Shown: piece after piece, positions 49,799 through 58,615 of the stretch | Position numbering within the stretch: the stretch's first letter is position 1 | Layout of the letters: each line of letters starts with the position of its first letter | The notes under the pieces: model-generated | The model's input: only the letters and a program-made list of their open reading frames with translations | Told to the model about the DNA's origin: nothing | Database searches by the model: none | Translations under genes and position numbers: made by a program | Assembly (NCBI GenBank): GCA_902799655.1 | Contig: CADCBH010000010.1 | Coordinates: 29,572 to 93,571 of the forward strand | Direction: 5' to 3' | Length of the DNA stretch: 64,000 nt | Origin: an uncultured Bacteroidales bacterium | GTDB taxonomy: Bacteria; Bacteroidota; Bacteroidia; Bacteroidales; Bacteroidaceae

Positions 49799-50305
49799 AT
49801 GATGAAAAAAGTGATAATCAGTGATGGCGTACTGCGCCAGGCGGCCAGCGAGGGCATGGATGCCTTTGTAGCAGCCTTTGTGAAGGCTATCAAAGAGGCG
49901 ATAGGTGGTGAACTGAATGCCCAGACACTGGGCGAGCTGAACAGCGACCAGATCACACTGCTGGCATGGGATGTTCTCCACGAGGAGGTGATGGATGGGG
50001 GATTCGTACAACTCATCCATAACGGCTACGGCCCTTTCATCTTCAAGAATCCTTTTGCCAAGGCGGTGAAGCTATGGGGCATGCGTGAGCTCTCCAAACT
50101 CATCTACGATGCGCACACGCTCTATGTAAAACATCACAAGACACTCGAGAAGGAGTGCTCTGATGAGGAGTTCATGGCGCTCTTTGAACAGCATCCCGAC
50201 TTCGATGACCTCGACGATACCTTCGTGGAACAGGAGGAGCAGTGGACGGCGCAGATAGCCCAATATATAGACAACAATATCGAGAAATTCGCCTTCATAG
50301 AATGA
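49799..50305 (+). CDS. DMP19-like (DUF4375) protein
   Basis: 168 residues, acidic. The core [22 protein letters not shown] is the DMP19/DUF4375 motif; the acidic C-terminal part [13 protein letters not shown] adds negative charge. In Neisseria DMP19 mimics DNA and sequesters a regulator, but family members in Bacteroidales are uncharacterised. The TGA overlaps smpB by four bases (ATGA), so both are co-translated. ATG 49802 is an alternative start. Confidence 0.85.
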   Translation: MMKKVIISDGVLRQAASEGMDAFVAAFVKAIKEAIGGELNAQTLGELNSDQITLLAWDVLHEEVMDGGFVQLIHNGYGPFIFKNPFAKAVKLWGMRELSKLIYDAHTLYVKHHKTLEKECSDEEFMALFEQHPDFDDLDDTFVEQEEQWTAQIAQYIDNNIEKFAFIE

Positions 50306-50784
50306 ATAAGGAAGAAGAACTGATCAGGAAGAAGAGTCCTGTCAACATACGCAACCGCAAGGCCTCGTTCGAATATTTCTTCATCGAGACCTTCACGGCG
50401 GGCATTGTCCTTACAGGTACGGAGATCAAGAGCATCCGTCTCGGTAAGGCGAGCCTGGTAGATACCTACTGCACCATCATCAACGGTGAACTGTGGGTGA
50501 AGGGGATGAATGTGTCACCCTATTTCTATGGCTCGTACAACAACCATGAACTCAAGCGCGACCGCAAACTGCTGCTCACCAAACGGGAGATTAACAAACT
50601 GGCGGCAGCTACCAAACAGACGGGTTACACCATCGTACCCTTGCTGGTCTTCATCGACCCTAAAGGACGGGCCAAGATGGATATCGCACTCTGTAAGGGT
50701 AAGAAGGAGTTCGACAAGCGACAGAGTCTCAAGGAGAAAGAGGACCGACGCGAGATGGATCGCGCCATGAAGGTATATAAATAA
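50302..50784 (+). CDS. smpB: SsrA-binding protein SmpB
   Basis: 160 residues from ATG 50302. Typical motifs: [29 protein letters not shown], a KASLVDTYC core, [11 protein letters not shown], and the basic C-terminal tail [13 protein letters not shown] needed for trans-translation. It binds tmRNA and rescues stalled ribosomes. It lies between DMP19 and metH with overlap or short gaps. Confidence 0.96.
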   Translation: MNKEEELIRKKSPVNIRNRKASFEYFFIETFTAGIVLTGTEIKSIRLGKASLVDTYCTIINGELWVKGMNVSPYFYGSYNNHELKRDRKLLLTKREINKLAAATKQTGYTIVPLLVFIDPKGRAKMDIALCKGKKEFDKRQSLKEKEDRREMDRAMKVYK

Positions 50785-50795
50785 GAGTAAGGATA

Positions 50796-53660
50796 ATGGA
50801 AGAGGTAAGAAGAATTACGATACAGGATATCATCAAGGAACGGGTACTCATCCTTGACGGTGCAATGGGTACCATGATAGGTAAGGTGTTGGGCAAGACG
50901 GGCAACTCCGATGAGCTGAACCTCACGCGCCCTGACATCATCATGGATATCCACCGCAAATACCTGATGGCAGGTGCCGACATCATCACTACCAATACCT
51001 TCAGCTCGCAGCGCATCTCGCAAGCCGACTATCACCTCGAAGACAAAGCCCGCGACATGGCTCTCCAAGGTGCCCGCCTCGCCCGCCAATGCGCCGACAA
51101 ATTCACCTCCGCCCCAAATTGCGCCAGCGGGGGTTCCCCGCTGGTCCCCCCCCGCGACCCTTCTGCGCCTCATTGCGCCTGCGGGGTTCCCCCGCTGGTC
51201 CCCTCGCGTAGCTCCAAACCTCGCTTCGTCGCTGGTTCTGTGGGTCCCACCAACAAAACCTGCTCCATGTCCCCCGACGTGAGCAATCCCGCCCGCCGCG
51301 ACCTCACCTATGATATCCTCTTCGAGGCTTATTACGAACAGATTGATGCCCTGATAGAGGGTGGGGTGGATGCCATCCTCATCGAGACTATCTTCGATAC
51401 CCTCAATGCCAAGGTGGCCATCGATGCCGCCATCACGGCCATGCAACACCGGCATTGTGAACTGCCCATCATGCTTAGCGCTACCGTCAGTGATCTGGCT
51501 GGCCGTACACTCAGCGGACAGACACTCGATGCCTTCCTCGCGAGCATCAGCAGCTATCCTATATTCTCTGTGGGGCTCAACTGCTCCTTTGGTGCCCGTC
51601 AGATGATGCCCTTCCTGCGCCAACTGGCGCATAAGGCTCCTTATTATATTTCTGCCTATCCCAATGCGGGACTGCCCAATGCAATGGGCCTCTACGACGA
51701 GACGGCTGAGACCATGGCTCCTCAGATGGCTGAGATGGTTGACGAGGGCCTTGTCAACATCATTGGTGGCTGCTGTGGTACCGACGATACCTTCATCGCG
51801 AAATACGTACCCTTGGTAGCCGGCAAAACCCCTCACATTCCCGCTCCCAAGCCTGATGCCATGTGGCTCAGTGGCCTAGAGCTCCTCACTCCACACTCCT
51901 CACTCCTCACTCCTCACTTTACCACCGTAGGTGAGCGCTGCAACGTGGCAGGCTCCCGCAAATTCCTGCGCCTCATCCAACAGAGACAGTATGATGAGGC
52001 GGTCAGCATCGCGCGCAAACAGGTGGCCGACGGAGCGATGGTCATCGATGTGAACATGGATGATGCGCTGCTTGATGCCCGTACAGAGATGGTGAATTTT
52101 CTGAACACAATAGCTGCTGAACCGGATATCGCTGCAGTACCTGTCATGGTCGATTCCTCTGACTGGGAGGTGATCGTTGCTGGCCTTAAATGCCTGCAAG
52201 GAAAGGGCATAGTCAATAGCATCTCTCTGAAAGAAGGTGAGGAGGTGTTCATCCGCCATGCGCAGGATGTGAAACGCTATGGTGCTGCCGTGGTGGTGAT
52301 GTGCTTCGACGAACAGGGACAGGCGACGACGTATGAGCGGCGCATTGAGATATCTGAACGAGCATATCGTATTCTAACCCAACAGGTTGGAATGAATCCG
52401 TTAGATATTATCTTCGACCCGAATATCTTAGCAGTAGCGACGGGTATGGAAGAGCATGATGACTATGCTGCTGATTTCATCCGTGCTACGGCATGGATCC
52501 GGCAAAACCTCCCTGGGGCTCATGTCAGTGGGGGTGTCAGCAACCTCTCTTTCTCCTTCCGGGGCAACAACTACATCCGTGAGGCCATGCATGCCGTCTT
52601 CCTCCATCATGCTCAATTGGCGGGTATGGACTTCGGTATCGTCAATCCGGCAGCGAAAGTCCTTTACACGGATATCCCTGCCGACCAACTAGAAATCCTC
52701 GAGGATGTCATCCTCTACCGCCGTCCCGATGCCAGTGACCGCCTCATCGCCCTCGCCAATCAGCTGATGGCAAAAAGTGTGGTTGGCGGTTTTGCCGCCA
52801 ACAAAGAGGAATCCTCCCCCGCATCCCCCTCCTCGAATGAAGTATCCTCCCTCCACACTCCACACTCCTCCCTTGATGTGGACTCCCGCCTCCAACAAGC
52901 CCTCATCAAAGGCATCGGAGACCATCTGAAAGAGGATCTCGAGGAAGCTCTCCAGAAATACCCCCAGGCGGTCAGCATCATCGAGGGACCCTTGATGGCT
53001 GCGATGAATGAGGTGGGCGCACGCTTTGGTGCTGGCAAGATGTTCCTGCCACAGGTGGTGAAGACGGCGCGTACTATGAAACAGGCGGTGGCCATTCTCC
53101 AGCCGTATATCGAACAGCAACGGGGCAGCCAACAGACGGAGAAGGCGGGCAAAATCCTGCTGGCCACTGTCAAGGGGGATGTCCATGACATTGGCAAGAA
53201 TATCGTGAGCGTCATCATGACATGCAACAACTACGAGGTCATCGACATGGGGGTGATGGTACCTGCTGAACAGATTGTGCGCAAGGCCATCGAGGAGAAG
53301 GTGGACATGATTGGTCTCTCGGGACTTATCACGCCTAGTCTCGAAGAGATGGTCAACGTGGCTACAGAGATGCAACGGGCGGGACTCGATATCCCCATCA
53401 TGATTGGCGGGGCGACAACCAGCGAACTGCATGTGGCACTGAAGATAGCACCGGTCTATGGCGGTCCGGTACTCTGGATGAAGGATGCCTCTCAGAATGC
53501 CCTGGTGGCTGCGCGACTGATGAATAGTGAACAGGAGAGGCAGATTGAACAGGAGCTGGATGTGAAATACGCACAGCTTCGTGATAACTACCAAAAGGAA
53601 CAACAACAGCTGCTATCCCTCGAGGAGGCACGAAAAAACAAACCTGACTTATGGAAATAA
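50796..53660 (+). CDS. metH: Cobalamin-dependent methionine synthase lacking the reactivation domain
   Basis: 954 residues. Domains in order: homocysteine-binding (LILDGAMGTMI; GLNCSFGARQM and GGCCGTDD give the three zinc Cys), pterin-binding (TTVGERCNVAGSRKFLRL; DVNMDDALLD; ISLKEGE), cap, and B12-binding (KGDVHDIGKNIV with the lower-ligand His). The AdoMet-dependent reactivation domain (about 330 residues in E. coli) is absent; the protein ends after the B12 domain. Extra segments sit at domain surfaces or joints: about 105-142 (a palindromic element), 364-374 (TPHSSLLTPH) and 669-690 (SPASPSSNEVSSLHTPHSS). The stop overlaps the HAD gene by ten bases. Confidence 0.93.
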   Translation: MEEVRRITIQDIIKERVLILDGAMGTMIGKVLGKTGNSDELNLTRPDIIMDIHRKYLMAGADIITTNTFSSQRISQADYHLEDKARDMALQGARLARQCADKFTSAPNCASGGSPLVPPRDPSAPHCACGVPPLVPSRSSKPRFVAGSVGPTNKTCSMSPDVSNPARRDLTYDILFEAYYEQIDALIEGGVDAILIETIFDTLNAKVAIDAAITAMQHRHCELPIMLSATVSDLAGRTLSGQTLDAFLASISSYPIFSVGLNCSFGARQMMPFLRQLAHKAPYYISAYPNAGLPNAMGLYDETAETMAPQMAEMVDEGLVNIIGGCCGTDDTFIAKYVPLVAGKTPHIPAPKPDAMWLSGLELLTPHSSLLTPHFTTVGERCNVAGSRKFLRLIQQRQYDEAVSIARKQVADGAMVIDVNMDDALLDARTEMVNFLNTIAAEPDIAAVPVMVDSSDWEVIVAGLKCLQGKGIVNSISLKEGEEVFIRHAQDVKRYGAAVVVMCFDEQGQATTYERRIEISERAYRILTQQVGMNPLDIIFDPNILAVATGMEEHDDYAADFIRATAWIRQNLPGAHVSGGVSNLSFSFRGNNYIREAMHAVFLHHAQLAGMDFGIVNPAAKVLYTDIPADQLEILEDVILYRRPDASDRLIALANQLMAKSVVGGFAANKEESSPASPSSNEVSSLHTPHSSLDVDSRLQQALIKGIGDHLKEDLEEALQKYPQAVSIIEGPLMAAMNEVGARFGAGKMFLPQVVKTARTMKQAVAILQPYIEQQRGSQQTEKAGKILLATVKGDVHDIGKNIVSVIMTCNNYEVIDMGVMVPAEQIVRKAIEEKVDMIGLSGLITPSLEEMVNVATEMQRAGLDIPIMIGGATTSELHVALKIAPVYGGPVLWMKDASQNALVAARLMNSEQERQIEQELDVKYAQLRDNYQKEQQQLLSLEEARKNKPDLWK
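51105..51216 (+). repeat. Palindromic coding element, copies 3 and 4 (in metH)
   Basis: Two units, TTGCGCCAGCGGGGGTT...CCCCGCTGGTCCCC near 51119-51150 and TTGCGCCTGCGGGGTT...CCCCGCTGGTCCCC near 51173-51203. They match the transglycosylase copies but are read in another frame (C-A-C-G-V-P-P-L-V-P). Confidence 0.85.
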
Positions 53661-54277
53661 CAACGATTATATTTGATTTGGGTGGTGTCATCATCACCCT
53701 CGACCAGTCACAGGCCATCGCACGTTTTGAGGCACTGGGCCTTACCGATGTCCGTGAACGACTGGATCCCTATCAGCAGAGTGGCATCTTCGGGGACCTC
53801 GAAGAGGGACTCATCACCGCTGAGGATTTCCGCCGTGAGTTCTCCAAACTGGTGGGCCACGAGGTGACCTACGCCCAGTGTGAATATGCCTGGCAGGGCT
53901 ATGCTAAGGCACTGCCCCAGCGCAACCTTGATGCCTTGAGGCGATTGCGCCAGGAGGGCTACCGTGTACTCCTGCTTTCCAATACCAATCCCTTTATGAT
54001 GGCATGGGCAGAGAGTGATCGCTTCGATGGCCATGGCAATCCGCTCTCGTCCTATTTCGATGCCTGCTATCTCAGCTACCAGATGAAGATGATGAAACCC
54101 TCCGAGGCCATCTTCCGTGAGGTGCTGCGCCGCGAGAAGACCTTCGCCTCTCAGGTGCTCTTCATAGACGATGGTCCCCGCAATGTGGCGGTAGCCAGTC
54201 AGCTGGGCATCAACACCCTCTGTCCCGAGAATGGCTCCGACTGGACCCCCAAACTCTTCGAACGATTAGGCTTATAA
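53651..54277 (+). CDS. HAD-superfamily (IA) phosphatase-like hydrolase
   Basis: 208 residues. Motif I FDLGGVIITLD (the usual DxD second Asp is replaced as in many YihX-like members: D-L-G), motif II LLLSNTNPF, motif III lysine MKMMKPSEAIF, motif IV FIDDGPRNV. The cap is the small helical type. YihX-like members act on sugar phosphates. It overlaps metH by ten bases and is the last gene of that operon. Confidence 0.9.
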   Translation: MEITTIIFDLGGVIITLDQSQAIARFEALGLTDVRERLDPYQQSGIFGDLEEGLITAEDFRREFSKLVGHEVTYAQCEYAWQGYAKALPQRNLDALRRLRQEGYRVLLLSNTNPFMMAWAESDRFDGHGNPLSSYFDACYLSYQMKMMKPSEAIFREVLRREKTFASQVLFIDDGPRNVAVASQLGINTLCPENGSDWTPKLFERLGL

Positions 54278-54327
54278 GTATTCTGCGAATCCATATAGGT
54301 ATTCTGCGTATTAATAGGTATTCTGCG
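54278..54327 (+). repeat. Three direct GTATTCTGCG repeats
   Basis: Copies begin at 54278, 54299 and 54318 (spacing 21 and 19), right after the HAD stop and 60 bases before the GHL10 gene. Could be an operator or a relic repeat. Confidence 0.6.
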
Positions 54328-54386
54328 AATTTTAAATAAGATTTTAGAAAGATTTTGAGGCCTTCAGGCCGACCAAATATAAAAAC

Positions 54387-55868
54387 ATGCGAAATATACT
54401 AATTACCCTCCTGTCCCTCGTGACAATCACCGCTTTTGCGCAACCCAAGCGCGAATTCCGTGGCGCCTGGATACAGTGTGTCAACGGACAGTTTAAAGGC
54501 ATTGGTACCGCCACCATGCAGAAAACGCTGACCTACCAGCTCGACGAACTGCAGAAAGACGGCTGTAATGCCATCATCTTCCAGGTGCGACCCGAATGCG
54601 ATGCCCTCTACGAGAGCCAGCTCGAGCCCTGGAGCTATTACCTCACCGGTGAACAGGGTAGGGCTCCGCAGCCTTATTGGGACCCACTGGCATGGATGAT
54701 CGAACAGTGTCACAAGCGGGATATGGAACTGCATGCCTGGATCAATCCCTATCGGGCCAAGACGAAGGTGGCCCATGCCACTGCTTCAACGCATGTCATC
54801 AACCGTTATCCCGAGCGTTGCTTCGAATATGACGGACTGACACTGCTCAATCCGGCTATCAAGGAGAATCGTGACTACATCTGTGAGGTGGTCAGCGACA
54901 TCCTCACGCGCTATGATGTCGATGGTCTGCATATCGACGACTATTTCTATCCGTACCCTGTGGCAGGTGTCGACATCCCCGATGAGGCCTTCTTCAAGGC
55001 GGATGATGGTGGTTATACGGAGATCGGTGACTGGCGCCGCCAGAATGTCAACCTGTTCATCGAACAGCTCTACAAGACCGTCCACGATATCAAACCCTGG
55101 GTCAAGGTGGGCATCTCACCCTTCGGTATCTACCGCAACAAGAAGAGCGATCCCAATGGCAGCCGCACCAATGGTCTGCAGAACTACGACCAGCTCTATG
55201 CTGATGTGCTGCTGTGGGACGGCAACCGCTGGATGGACTATTGTGTCCCACAGCTCTATTGGGAGATAGGCAACAAGGCGGCAGATTATGAGGAACTGAT
55301 CCGCTGGTGGGACAGTCACTGCAACAATACCAACCTCTATATCGGTGAGGATGTGGAGCGCACGGTGAAATATGCTGACCGCAACAATCCCGACCGCAAC
55401 CAACTGCCTGCCAAGATGGCGCTCCACGAGGAACAGCCTCATGTGCAGGGCACCGTGCTGTGGTATGCCAAGGCTGCCGTGGATAACATCGGTAACTATG
55501 GCACCTCTCTGCGCAACAACTACTGGCGCTATCCGGCGCTCATGCCTGCCATGCCGTGGATTGACGGCGATGCACCCAAGAAGCCCCGCAAACTGAAACT
55601 CATGGACATCGATGGTCAGCGCATGCTCTTCTGGACGGCCCCCAAGTCCAAGAAATGGAGTGACGATGCCGTCAAATACGTCATCTACTGCTTCCAGAAG
55701 GGTGAGAAGATCCATCTCGACGACCCCTCCAAGATCGTCGCCATCACTTCCAACACCTTCTATGAGCTCCCCGCCGCAGCCCCTGACTCCCGCCTCGTCT
55801 ATGTCGTCACCGCCCTCGACCGCCTCCACAACGAGAGTGACTACGTCAAGAAAAAAGTCAGATTTTAA
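54387..55868 (+). CDS. GHL10-family (glycosyl hydrolase-like 10, DUF187) exported protein
   Basis: 493 residues with signal peptide ending AFAQ. The fold signature is clear: REFRGAWIQCVNGQ, NAIIFQVRPECDALYES, LHAWINPYRAK, VDGLHIDDYFYPYP (acidic pair), and VKVGISPFGIYRNK. These TIM-barrel proteins probably act on cell-wall or other glycans at the periplasm or surface; exact reaction is unknown. The C-terminal 90 residues resemble an Fn3-like domain. Its stop codon lies inside a 20-base repeat found again at 56595. Confidence 0.92.
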   Translation: MRNILITLLSLVTITAFAQPKREFRGAWIQCVNGQFKGIGTATMQKTLTYQLDELQKDGCNAIIFQVRPECDALYESQLEPWSYYLTGEQGRAPQPYWDPLAWMIEQCHKRDMELHAWINPYRAKTKVAHATASTHVINRYPERCFEYDGLTLLNPAIKENRDYICEVVSDILTRYDVDGLHIDDYFYPYPVAGVDIPDEAFFKADDGGYTEIGDWRRQNVNLFIEQLYKTVHDIKPWVKVGISPFGIYRNKKSDPNGSRTNGLQNYDQLYADVLLWDGNRWMDYCVPQLYWEIGNKAADYEELIRWWDSHCNNTNLYIGEDVERTVKYADRNNPDRNQLPAKMALHEEQPHVQGTVLWYAKAAVDNIGNYGTSLRNNYWRYPALMPAMPWIDGDAPKKPRKLKLMDIDGQRMLFWTAPKSKKWSDDAVKYVIYCFQKGEKIHLDDPSKIVAITSNTFYELPAAAPDSRLVYVVTALDRLHNESDYVKKKVRF

Positions 55869-55880
55869 GCGCAGCGCCCC
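55861..55880 (+). repeat. GATTTTAAGCGCAGCGCCCC repeat, copy 1
   Basis: Exact 20-base copy of 56595-56614; the TAA in it is the GHL10 stop codon. A third, diverged TTAAGCGCAACGCCC follows the MBL gene at 56542. Confidence 0.85.
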
Positions 55881-55895
55881 CTAAAAATAAAAACA

Positions 55896-56543
55896 ATGAT
55901 ACATCATTTTTCTTTCAACCCCCTCCAAACCAACTGCTACATCCTCACCGATGCTGCCACCAAACAGTGTGCTATCATCGACTGTGGCGCCTTCTATCCC
56001 GAAGAGCAACAAGCCCTGTTCAACTACATCCATGAACAACAGCTGCAACCCATCCACCTCCTTGCCACTCACGGTCATTTCGACCATAACTTCGGCAATG
56101 CTGCCATCTTCCGCGAATATGCCCTGAAGGTCGAACTCTTTGCTGAGGACCAGCAACTCGTGGAACATCTCCCGGAACAGGTGGCTGCCTTCTGTGGCAT
56201 ACAGCTCCCCGAGGAACAGATTCCCATCGGTGCTGCTCTCCACCACGGTGACGTGATCCGTGTGGGCAACCTCTCCCTGCAGGTCATCCACACCCCCGGC
56301 CACTCCCAGGGCTCCTGTGTCTTCTACTGTCCCGAGGAACATACCGCCTTCACTGGCGACACACTCTTCCGTATGAGCATCGGACGCACCGACTTCCCCG
56401 AAAGCAGTTGGACGGCCATGCAACAGAGTCTCACCACACTCACCGCAACCCTTCCTTCCGACACCATCCTCCTCCCTGGTCACGGCCCCCAATCCACCAT
56501 GTCCGACGAACTCCGCTACAACCCCTATCTCCGGCACCATTAA
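55896..56543 (+). CDS. MBL-fold metallo-hydrolase (glyoxalase II-like)
   Basis: 215 residues. Metal-binding motifs: THGHFDHNFG (HxHxDH), a His in HTPGHSQGSC, and FTGDTLF; the last His is near LLPGHGPQST. The N-terminus FNPLQTNCYILTD is typical of small glyoxalase II-like hydrolases, cytoplasmic, hydrolysing thioesters or related substrates. It is 27 bases after GHL10. Confidence 0.93.
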   Translation: MIHHFSFNPLQTNCYILTDAATKQCAIIDCGAFYPEEQQALFNYIHEQQLQPIHLLATHGHFDHNFGNAAIFREYALKVELFAEDQQLVEHLPEQVAAFCGIQLPEEQIPIGAALHHGDVIRVGNLSLQVIHTPGHSQGSCVFYCPEEHTAFTGDTLFRMSIGRTDFPESSWTAMQQSLTTLTATLPSDTILLPGHGPQSTMSDELRYNPYLRHH

Positions 56544-56594
56544 GCGCAACGCCCATCTCTTGTCTCCCGCAGATTTTTCTTAAGATTTTTGATA

Positions 56595-56614
56595 GATTTT
56601 AAGCGCAGCGCCCC
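56595..56614 (+). repeat. GATTTTAAGCGCAGCGCCCC repeat, copy 2
   Basis: Identical to 55861-55880; lies between the MBL gene and the lipoprotein promoter (TATCTTTG at 56676-56683). Confidence 0.85.
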
Positions 56615-56675
56615 TTCAAAATAATAAAAAATGTAAAAATATGGCTTGAATTGAACAACGAATTCGTATTTTTCA

Positions 56676-56683
56676 TATCTTTG
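56676..56683 (+). promoter_or_regulatory. -7 box of the fimbrial-type lipoprotein genes
   Basis: TATCTTTG with a TTG about 22 bases upstream; the ATG at 56710 follows after 26 bases. Confidence 0.6.
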
Positions 56684-56709
56684 CACGTCAGTATTGATCA
56701 GCCACGACG

Positions 56710-57588
56710 ATGAAAAAATCGAAAGAAATAAGATTTCTGCCATTATCCCTTGCCATCACCCTCGTGGCCATGACCATCGCCGCTTGCGAGAAACCCATCC
56801 TCAATGACGAAAGTGTGGTCAGCGATTCGGTCGCTGACAAAAATCTCCAGATCACCATCACCCAATTGGAAGACACCCCCTTCAACACCTCCAGCGAATC
56901 TCCAACCTGTACCCGCCTCAATTTCGTGGTCTATGACGAAGCCGGCAACCGCCTCCAACAGACCAATCAGCAACAGGGCACCACCGGTTTCGGAACCGCT
57001 GCCTTTCAGCTTGATGCCGGTACCTACCGCCTGGTCGTCCTCGCCCATAGCAGTAATGGTAACCCCACACTCACCAATCCCTCCAAGATCCAGTTCACCA
57101 ATGCCACTGGCTATACAGATACCTTCCTCTACTATGCCGTCGTGGAGGTCGATGACGAGCCGCAGGCCCTCTCGCTGTCCCTCCGCCGCATCACCTCTCT
57201 CTGCCGGGTGGTCATCGCCGATGCCATTCCCGACGAGGTAACCTGTCTGGAGTTTACCTATAAGGGAGGCAGTGGTGCCTTCGCAGCCACCACGGGCCTG
57301 GGCGTTGTCAACAGTACCCAGGTGGTGAAATATGCGGTGAAGGGTAGGGCAGCGCCTACGCAGTATGACCTCTATACCTTCCTTCACGACACATCGGGTT
57401 CCCTCCGCCTTACCGCCAAGGCCTACGACATTGCCGACCAGGTGCTGATGGAGAATACCTATGAGGTGCCCCTCGAACAGGATAAGGTGACGCAACTCAC
57501 GGATACTTTCTTCTCTGGCGAGTCCTCTGGAGGCATCCGGATAACAATCAACGACCAGTGGGATTCTGATTACCCGTGGCCTTTCTGA
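56710..57588 (+). CDS. FimB/Mfa2-like lipoprotein 1
   Basis: 292 residues. Lipobox VAMTIAAC gives a lipid anchor at Cys26. The body is beta-rich with LNFVVYDEAGNRLQQ, YRLVVLAHSSNGNP and a second half starting LSLRRITSLCRVVIAD, the two-domain design of Bacteroidales fimbrial anchor/tip lipoproteins (FimB/Mfa2 type). It ends WDSDYPWPF. It is followed after 37 bases by a similar gene, suggesting a duplicated pair for a fimbrium or surface structure; no major fimbrillin gene is in the window. Confidence 0.7.
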   Translation: MKKSKEIRFLPLSLAITLVAMTIAACEKPILNDESVVSDSVADKNLQITITQLEDTPFNTSSESPTCTRLNFVVYDEAGNRLQQTNQQQGTTGFGTAAFQLDAGTYRLVVLAHSSNGNPTLTNPSKIQFTNATGYTDTFLYYAVVEVDDEPQALSLSLRRITSLCRVVIADAIPDEVTCLEFTYKGGSGAFAATTGLGVVNSTQVVKYAVKGRAAPTQYDLYTFLHDTSGSLRLTAKAYDIADQVLMENTYEVPLEQDKVTQLTDTFFSGESSGGIRITINDQWDSDYPWPF

Positions 57589-57625
57589 AGAATTTTCTAA
57601 CGAACCAATAAAAAAATTGACAACT

Positions 57626-58498
57626 ATGAACAAAAAAGCTATTTTGTTTTTTGCAGTAATGTCATCGATATTGACAAGCTGCAACAGTGAACAATCTGTA
57701 GAAACAGCCCCGGTGATGGCTCCTGTCACAGTCCGTGTCAGTGATTTCTCCGTCATGGAGGATGACTTCTCCGCCACGCGCGCCGCAACCCCCGTTCTCG
57801 ACTATGAGGGCGTCAAGATCCTGACGCTGGCGTTTTTTGATGGCACTACCGAGGTGTACAAGGCTACCCAGTTGCGTGATGACAACACCACCTATACCAC
57901 CTTTGGTGAGTTCTCCTGCTCCCTGCCTTTGGGCTCATACACCATGCTCGTCCTCGGTTATGGTGGCACCACGCCACTCACCCTCACCAGTGCCACTGCG
58001 GCCGTCTATGATGGCATCCGTGTTCGTGACACCTTCTCCGCGACTCAGGCCGTCTCTGTGACCAATACCGATGCCCTCGAGCTCTCTGCTACCCTCAACC
58101 GCCTTGTCGCTGGTTTGGCCGTTGTCTCCACGGATAACCGTCCTGCCACTGTCACCCAGATCCGCACCACTGTCTCTGCCGGTAGCAATGCCTTCAATCC
58201 CTCCACAGGCATCGCCACGGCCAATGCCGGTCTGGTCAACACCGTCGCCGTCTCTGGCAGTGGCCCTGTCAACCCCATCACCTACCTCTTCCTCACCGCT
58301 GACGAGCAGACCGTCACCGTCACCGTCGATGCCCTCAACGCCAACAACGAGATCATCACCACCCACACCATCAACAACGTACCCCTCAAGCGCAACCGCC
58401 GCACCCGCCTCACCGGTGCCCTCTTCTCTGCCACCGCCGCCTCCAATTCCTTCACCGTCAATGGCGACTGGCTCACCGACTATGATTTCGACTTCTAA
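57626..58498 (+). CDS. FimB/Mfa2-like lipoprotein 2
   Basis: 290 residues from ATG 57626 (a TTG three codons earlier is less likely). Lipobox SSILTSC. The body is very rich in Thr, Val and Ala (VTVRVSDFSVME, SYTMLVLGYGG, LSATLNRLVAGLAVV), with the same two-part layout and ending (VNGDWLTDYDFDF) as the upstream gene, to which it is paralogous. A 13-bp hairpin follows. Surface location is expected. Confidence 0.7.
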   Translation: MNKKAILFFAVMSSILTSCNSEQSVETAPVMAPVTVRVSDFSVMEDDFSATRAATPVLDYEGVKILTLAFFDGTTEVYKATQLRDDNTTYTTFGEFSCSLPLGSYTMLVLGYGGTTPLTLTSATAAVYDGIRVRDTFSATQAVSVTNTDALELSATLNRLVAGLAVVSTDNRPATVTQIRTTVSAGSNAFNPSTGIATANAGLVNTVAVSGSGPVNPITYLFLTADEQTVTVTVDALNANNEIITTHTINNVPLKRNRRTRLTGALFSATAASNSFTVNGDWLTDYDFDF

Positions 58499-58505
58499 TA
58501 TACAA

Positions 58506-58540
58506 ATCGAGCTACGAGAATTAAAACCTCGTAGCTCGAT
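58506..58540 (+). terminator. Hairpin after the lipoprotein pair
   Basis: ATCGAGCTACGAG pairs perfectly with CTCGTAGCTCGAT (13 bp) around a 9-base loop. There is no long T-run, so termination strength is uncertain. Confidence 0.6.
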
Positions 58541-58545
58541 AGAAT

Positions 58546-58615
58546 CTAACCTCTAACCTCTAACCTCTAACCGCTAACCTCTTACCTCTTACCTCTTACC
58601 TCTAACCTCTAACCT
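58546..58615. repeat. Heptamer repeat TAACCTC/TTACCTC
   Basis: About ten tandem heptamers. It covers the last codons and stop of the UpxY gene. Similar tracts lie at 59498-59556 and 60606-60640. Confidence 0.9.

Noticed and set aside
50785-50795. Cobalamin riboswitch before metH
   Set aside because: metH follows smpB by only 11 bases; there is no room for a riboswitch.
50625-51836. 403-codon minus-strand frame opposite smpB and metH
   Set aside because: Antisense shadow; spans two real genes and the palindromic inserts.
54359-54372. AGGCCTTCAGGCCG palindrome before GHL10 as terminator
   Set aside because: Short stem with no T-run, immediately before an RBS-like region; evidence too weak.
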